Assembly (NCBI RefSeq): GCF_019343105.1
Contig: NZ_CP073764.1
Span: 3,088,001-3,152,000, forward strand
Direction of reading: 5' to 3'
DNA: 64,000 nucleotides
From: Methylovirgula sp. HY1
GTDB taxonomy: Bacteria > Pseudomonadota > Alphaproteobacteria > Rhizobiales > Beijerinckiaceae
Shown piece by piece: positions 62,412 to 64,000 of the stretch. Position 1 is the stretch's first letter, and every line of letters starts with the position of its first letter. The notes under the pieces were generated by a model. That model was given only the letters and a program-made list of their open reading frames with translations, made no database searches and was not told the DNA's origin. Both the position numbers and the translations under genes were made by a program.

Positions 62412-63188
62412 ATGAGCAAAGCTTCGGATTTGCTCCCAACCCTCGGTTCTTTCATGGCAAAAAAATCAGCCACGGCGTTTTTCGATACATGGCAAACCTA
62501 TCGCAAGGTCGTTGCCGCCAATTACATGTATCATGTCGAAATCCAAGCCGATATCGAACGGCTTTTGCGCGCCCGATTTGGCGCCGGGAAAGTGTCCTTT
62601 CTCGATCTCGGCTGCGGCGACGCCGCGACTTTGGCACCCTTGCTCGGCGGCGTCACGGTTCAGCGTTACAAGGGCGTGGATCTGTCGGAGGCGGCGCTCG
62701 CTCTCGCGGCTGAAAATTTGAAATTTTTGTCCTGCCCCGTGGACTTGACGTGCCGCGATATTCTGGCTGCCCTGGAGGCGGAGACCGAGCTTTACGACGT
62801 GGTTTATACCAGCTTTGCTTTGCATCATTTGTCCACCGAGCAGAAGGCCGCGTTTTTTCGTCTCGTGGCGCAACGGCTTGCGAAAGACGGCGTCTTGGTG
62901 CTGACGGATGTCGTGCGTGAAGATGATGAGAGCTTGCCGGTTTATTTGACGCATTATTGCGACTGGCTTCGCCGCGACTGGGATGGCCTCGATACGGACG
63001 AAAAGGCAGCAATTTGCGATCACATCGAAAACAACGACCGGCCCGAAACTCTGACTGAATTACAGAGCTTGGCCGCGGCGGCGGGATTGGCGGATGCGGC
63101 CGCCGTGTCTGGATATGGTTGGCATCGCGTGTTGCGGTTTCAGCGCGCGGGCGAGACGGTGTCGCGAGACGCAGGGACCCATGCGTGA
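62412..63188 (+). CDS. Class I SAM-dependent methyltransferase
   Basis: The 258-aa protein has motif I FLDLGCGDAATLAPLLGG, the ribose-binding VDLSEAALALAAENLKFL, and DVVYTSFALHHLSTEQKAAFF (motif II/III). The N-terminal part (FDTWQTYRKVVAANYMYH) resembles small-molecule methyltransferases. It is divergent from cobO, whose start is 105 bases away. A link to cobalamin is not implied by sequence. Substrate unknown. Confidence 0.88.
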   Translation: MSKASDLLPTLGSFMAKKSATAFFDTWQTYRKVVAANYMYHVEIQADIERLLRARFGAGKVSFLDLGCGDAATLAPLLGGVTVQRYKGVDLSEAALALAAENLKFLSCPVDLTCRDILAALEAETELYDVVYTSFALHHLSTEQKAAFFRLVAQRLAKDGVLVLTDVVREDDESLPVYLTHYCDWLRRDWDGLDTDEKAAICDHIENNDRPETLTELQSLAAAAGLADAAAVSGYGWHRVLRFQRAGETVSRDAGTHA

Positions 63189-63325
63189 AGGCATGCGGCG
63201 GATTGCGGCTCAGCTTGGCTCCCAAACTGAAGTGTAGCTATATCGGAGGATTGCTTGCTAAGAGCGCGGGAAGCTTTTAGGTTGAAGCGCTCGCCGGAAT
63301 CCTCATTTGAGGTGTTCGAACGCTC

Positions 63326-63607
63326 ATGACTGACAGCCAGGAAGCAAAATTGATCGAGGCCTTGAGAAAGGTCGACACGGTTGGCGACGTGGCGCCAGCT
63401 CACGTTCAGGATCCGATGACCATGGTGCTGCGTCAGAAGGCCATCCAAGCCGATTTGATGCGCTGGGACGATAGCCGCGGCTTTTATGTCTTAACCGGGA
63501 CGGGCCGCAGCCGAATCAGTGCGCGCAGCCGCGCTCCTGGCGTTATCATCGGTCTTAAAACGCGAAGCGACAGAGAGAGTGGCGGCCCGCAGCGGAAAGC
63601 GGACTGA
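63326..63607 (+). CDS. Small hypothetical protein
   Basis: The 93-aa reading from ATG 63326 has a helical N-terminus (SQEAKLIEALRKVDTVGDV) and a DSRGFYVLTGTGRSRISARS segment, then a basic tail. GAGGTG lies 13-18 bases upstream. I recognise no family; the composition is plausible for a real gene, but evidence is modest. Confidence 0.45.
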   Translation: MTDSQEAKLIEALRKVDTVGDVAPAHVQDPMTMVLRQKAIQADLMRWDDSRGFYVLTGTGRSRISARSRAPGVIIGLKTRSDRESGGPQRKAD

Positions 63608-63654
63608 CGAGTAGCTTCAACGTAACAATTGGATGACGATGGATCTCGCGCCGG

Positions 63655-64000
63655 TCAGGGTTTGGGCCGGCCCTTGCGGTCGGCTTTCTTTGCTTCGGAT
63701 TTCGGCTTGAACCCCTTCGTTGGCGCTTCGCCGGAGGCAGGTGCCGACTTGCTGTTCAAGCGCTCGATGCGAAGGTTATCGCCGCCGGGGCGTCGCATAT
63801 TCACGACGAATTGGGCCGCGACCGGCTCCGCGATTTCGATCTTCGTTTCATTTTCGAAAATGCGGATCGTGCCAATGTCTTGTTTGGTAATATTTCCCTT
63901 GCGGCAGAGCATCGGCAACAGCCATTTCGGATCGGCGTTCTTGGATCGCCCGATGTTCAGCAGGAACCAAGTTGCGGCGCCGGAGAAGCCTGCCCGTGGC
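63655..64000 (-). CDS. DEAD-box RNA helicase, C-terminal fragment (DbpA-type RNA-binding domain)
   Basis: The gene enters from the right edge; 114 codons are visible and the stop is at 63655. The visible part reads ATWFLLNIGRSKNADPKWLL, CRKGNITKQDIGTIRIF, then EIAEPVAAQFVVNM, the DbpA RNA-binding domain pattern (WFxLNIGRxxNADPxWLLP, TKxDIGxIRI). A basic low-complexity tail ends it. The helicase core is outside the window. Confidence 0.85.
   Translation of the reverse strand, partial: PRAGFSGAATWFLLNIGRSKNADPKWLLPMLCRKGNITKQDIGTIRIFENETKIEIAEPVAAQFVVNMRRPGGDNLRIERLNSKSAPASGEAPTKGFKPKSEAKKADRKGRPKP

Overview
The window reads as chromosome of an alphaproteobacterium of the order Hyphomicrobiales. 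Its mix of a complete pqqABCDE cluster, a FYDLN-acid protein, a class II (CP4-like) EPSP synthase, hflKC and aerobic-type cobalamin genes fits Beijerinckiaceae (Methylocella, Methylocapsa or Beijerinckia relatives). That placement is inference from gene content, not from a search.

Bases 1-10.5 kb look like the end of an integrated mobile element. On the minus strand lie the start of a toprim-type primase, a large ParB-family protein and a DUF932 protein; the last two share a near-identical leader that can fold into a hairpin. Next comes a complete HORMA/TRIP13 (type III) CBASS anti-phage operon: CD-NTase, HORMA, TRIP13-like ATPase, and a nuclease-SAVED effector. A divergent operon with overlapping genes encodes a ribbon-helix-helix protein, a GNAT acetyltransferase, an XRE repressor and an ImmA/IrrE protease. 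The last pair resembles the CapH/CapP regulators of CBASS. Nested palindromes lie in the shared promoter region. The block ends near the 3' end of a tRNA-Arg gene, a classic integration site; no integrase is visible inside the window.

From 10.5 to 42.4 kb the content is mostly core: a histidine kinase, a flavoprotein without the redox disulfide, ugd, YggT, DUF167, a CysZ-like membrane protein, bioB, two tRNA-Ala genes, aroA-cmk, rpsA, a YegD-like Hsp70, sppA, ihfB, lapA, trpF-trpB, trpA-accD-folC, and an hflK-hflC-Nramp-like-TerC operon. Accessory inserts break conserved neighbourhoods. An ECF sigma/anti-sigma/fasciclin set, a threonine dehydratase-like gene and a VapBC pair sit between cmk and rpsA. 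A second PIN toxin-antitoxin pair with a small inverted-repeat element sits between trpB and trpA.

From 42.6 to 64 kb are pqqABCDE with a direct-repeat upstream site, an SDR, a DUF2125 protein, ChaC, a decarboxylase-phosphopantetheinyl transferase-PlsC run, and a radical SAM gene. Then comes an FNR-box-preceded cysteine-rich membrane protein, flanked by a decayed duplicate of the 3' end of the neighbouring PLP-fold gene. A cobalamin block (cobC, cbiB, cobQ, cobO), a methyltransferase, a small unknown gene and the 3' end of a DEAD-box helicase gene close the window. A composite palindromic repeat family, anchored by a near-perfect palindrome around ATCGGATATATCCGAT, is scattered in at least six intergenic places.
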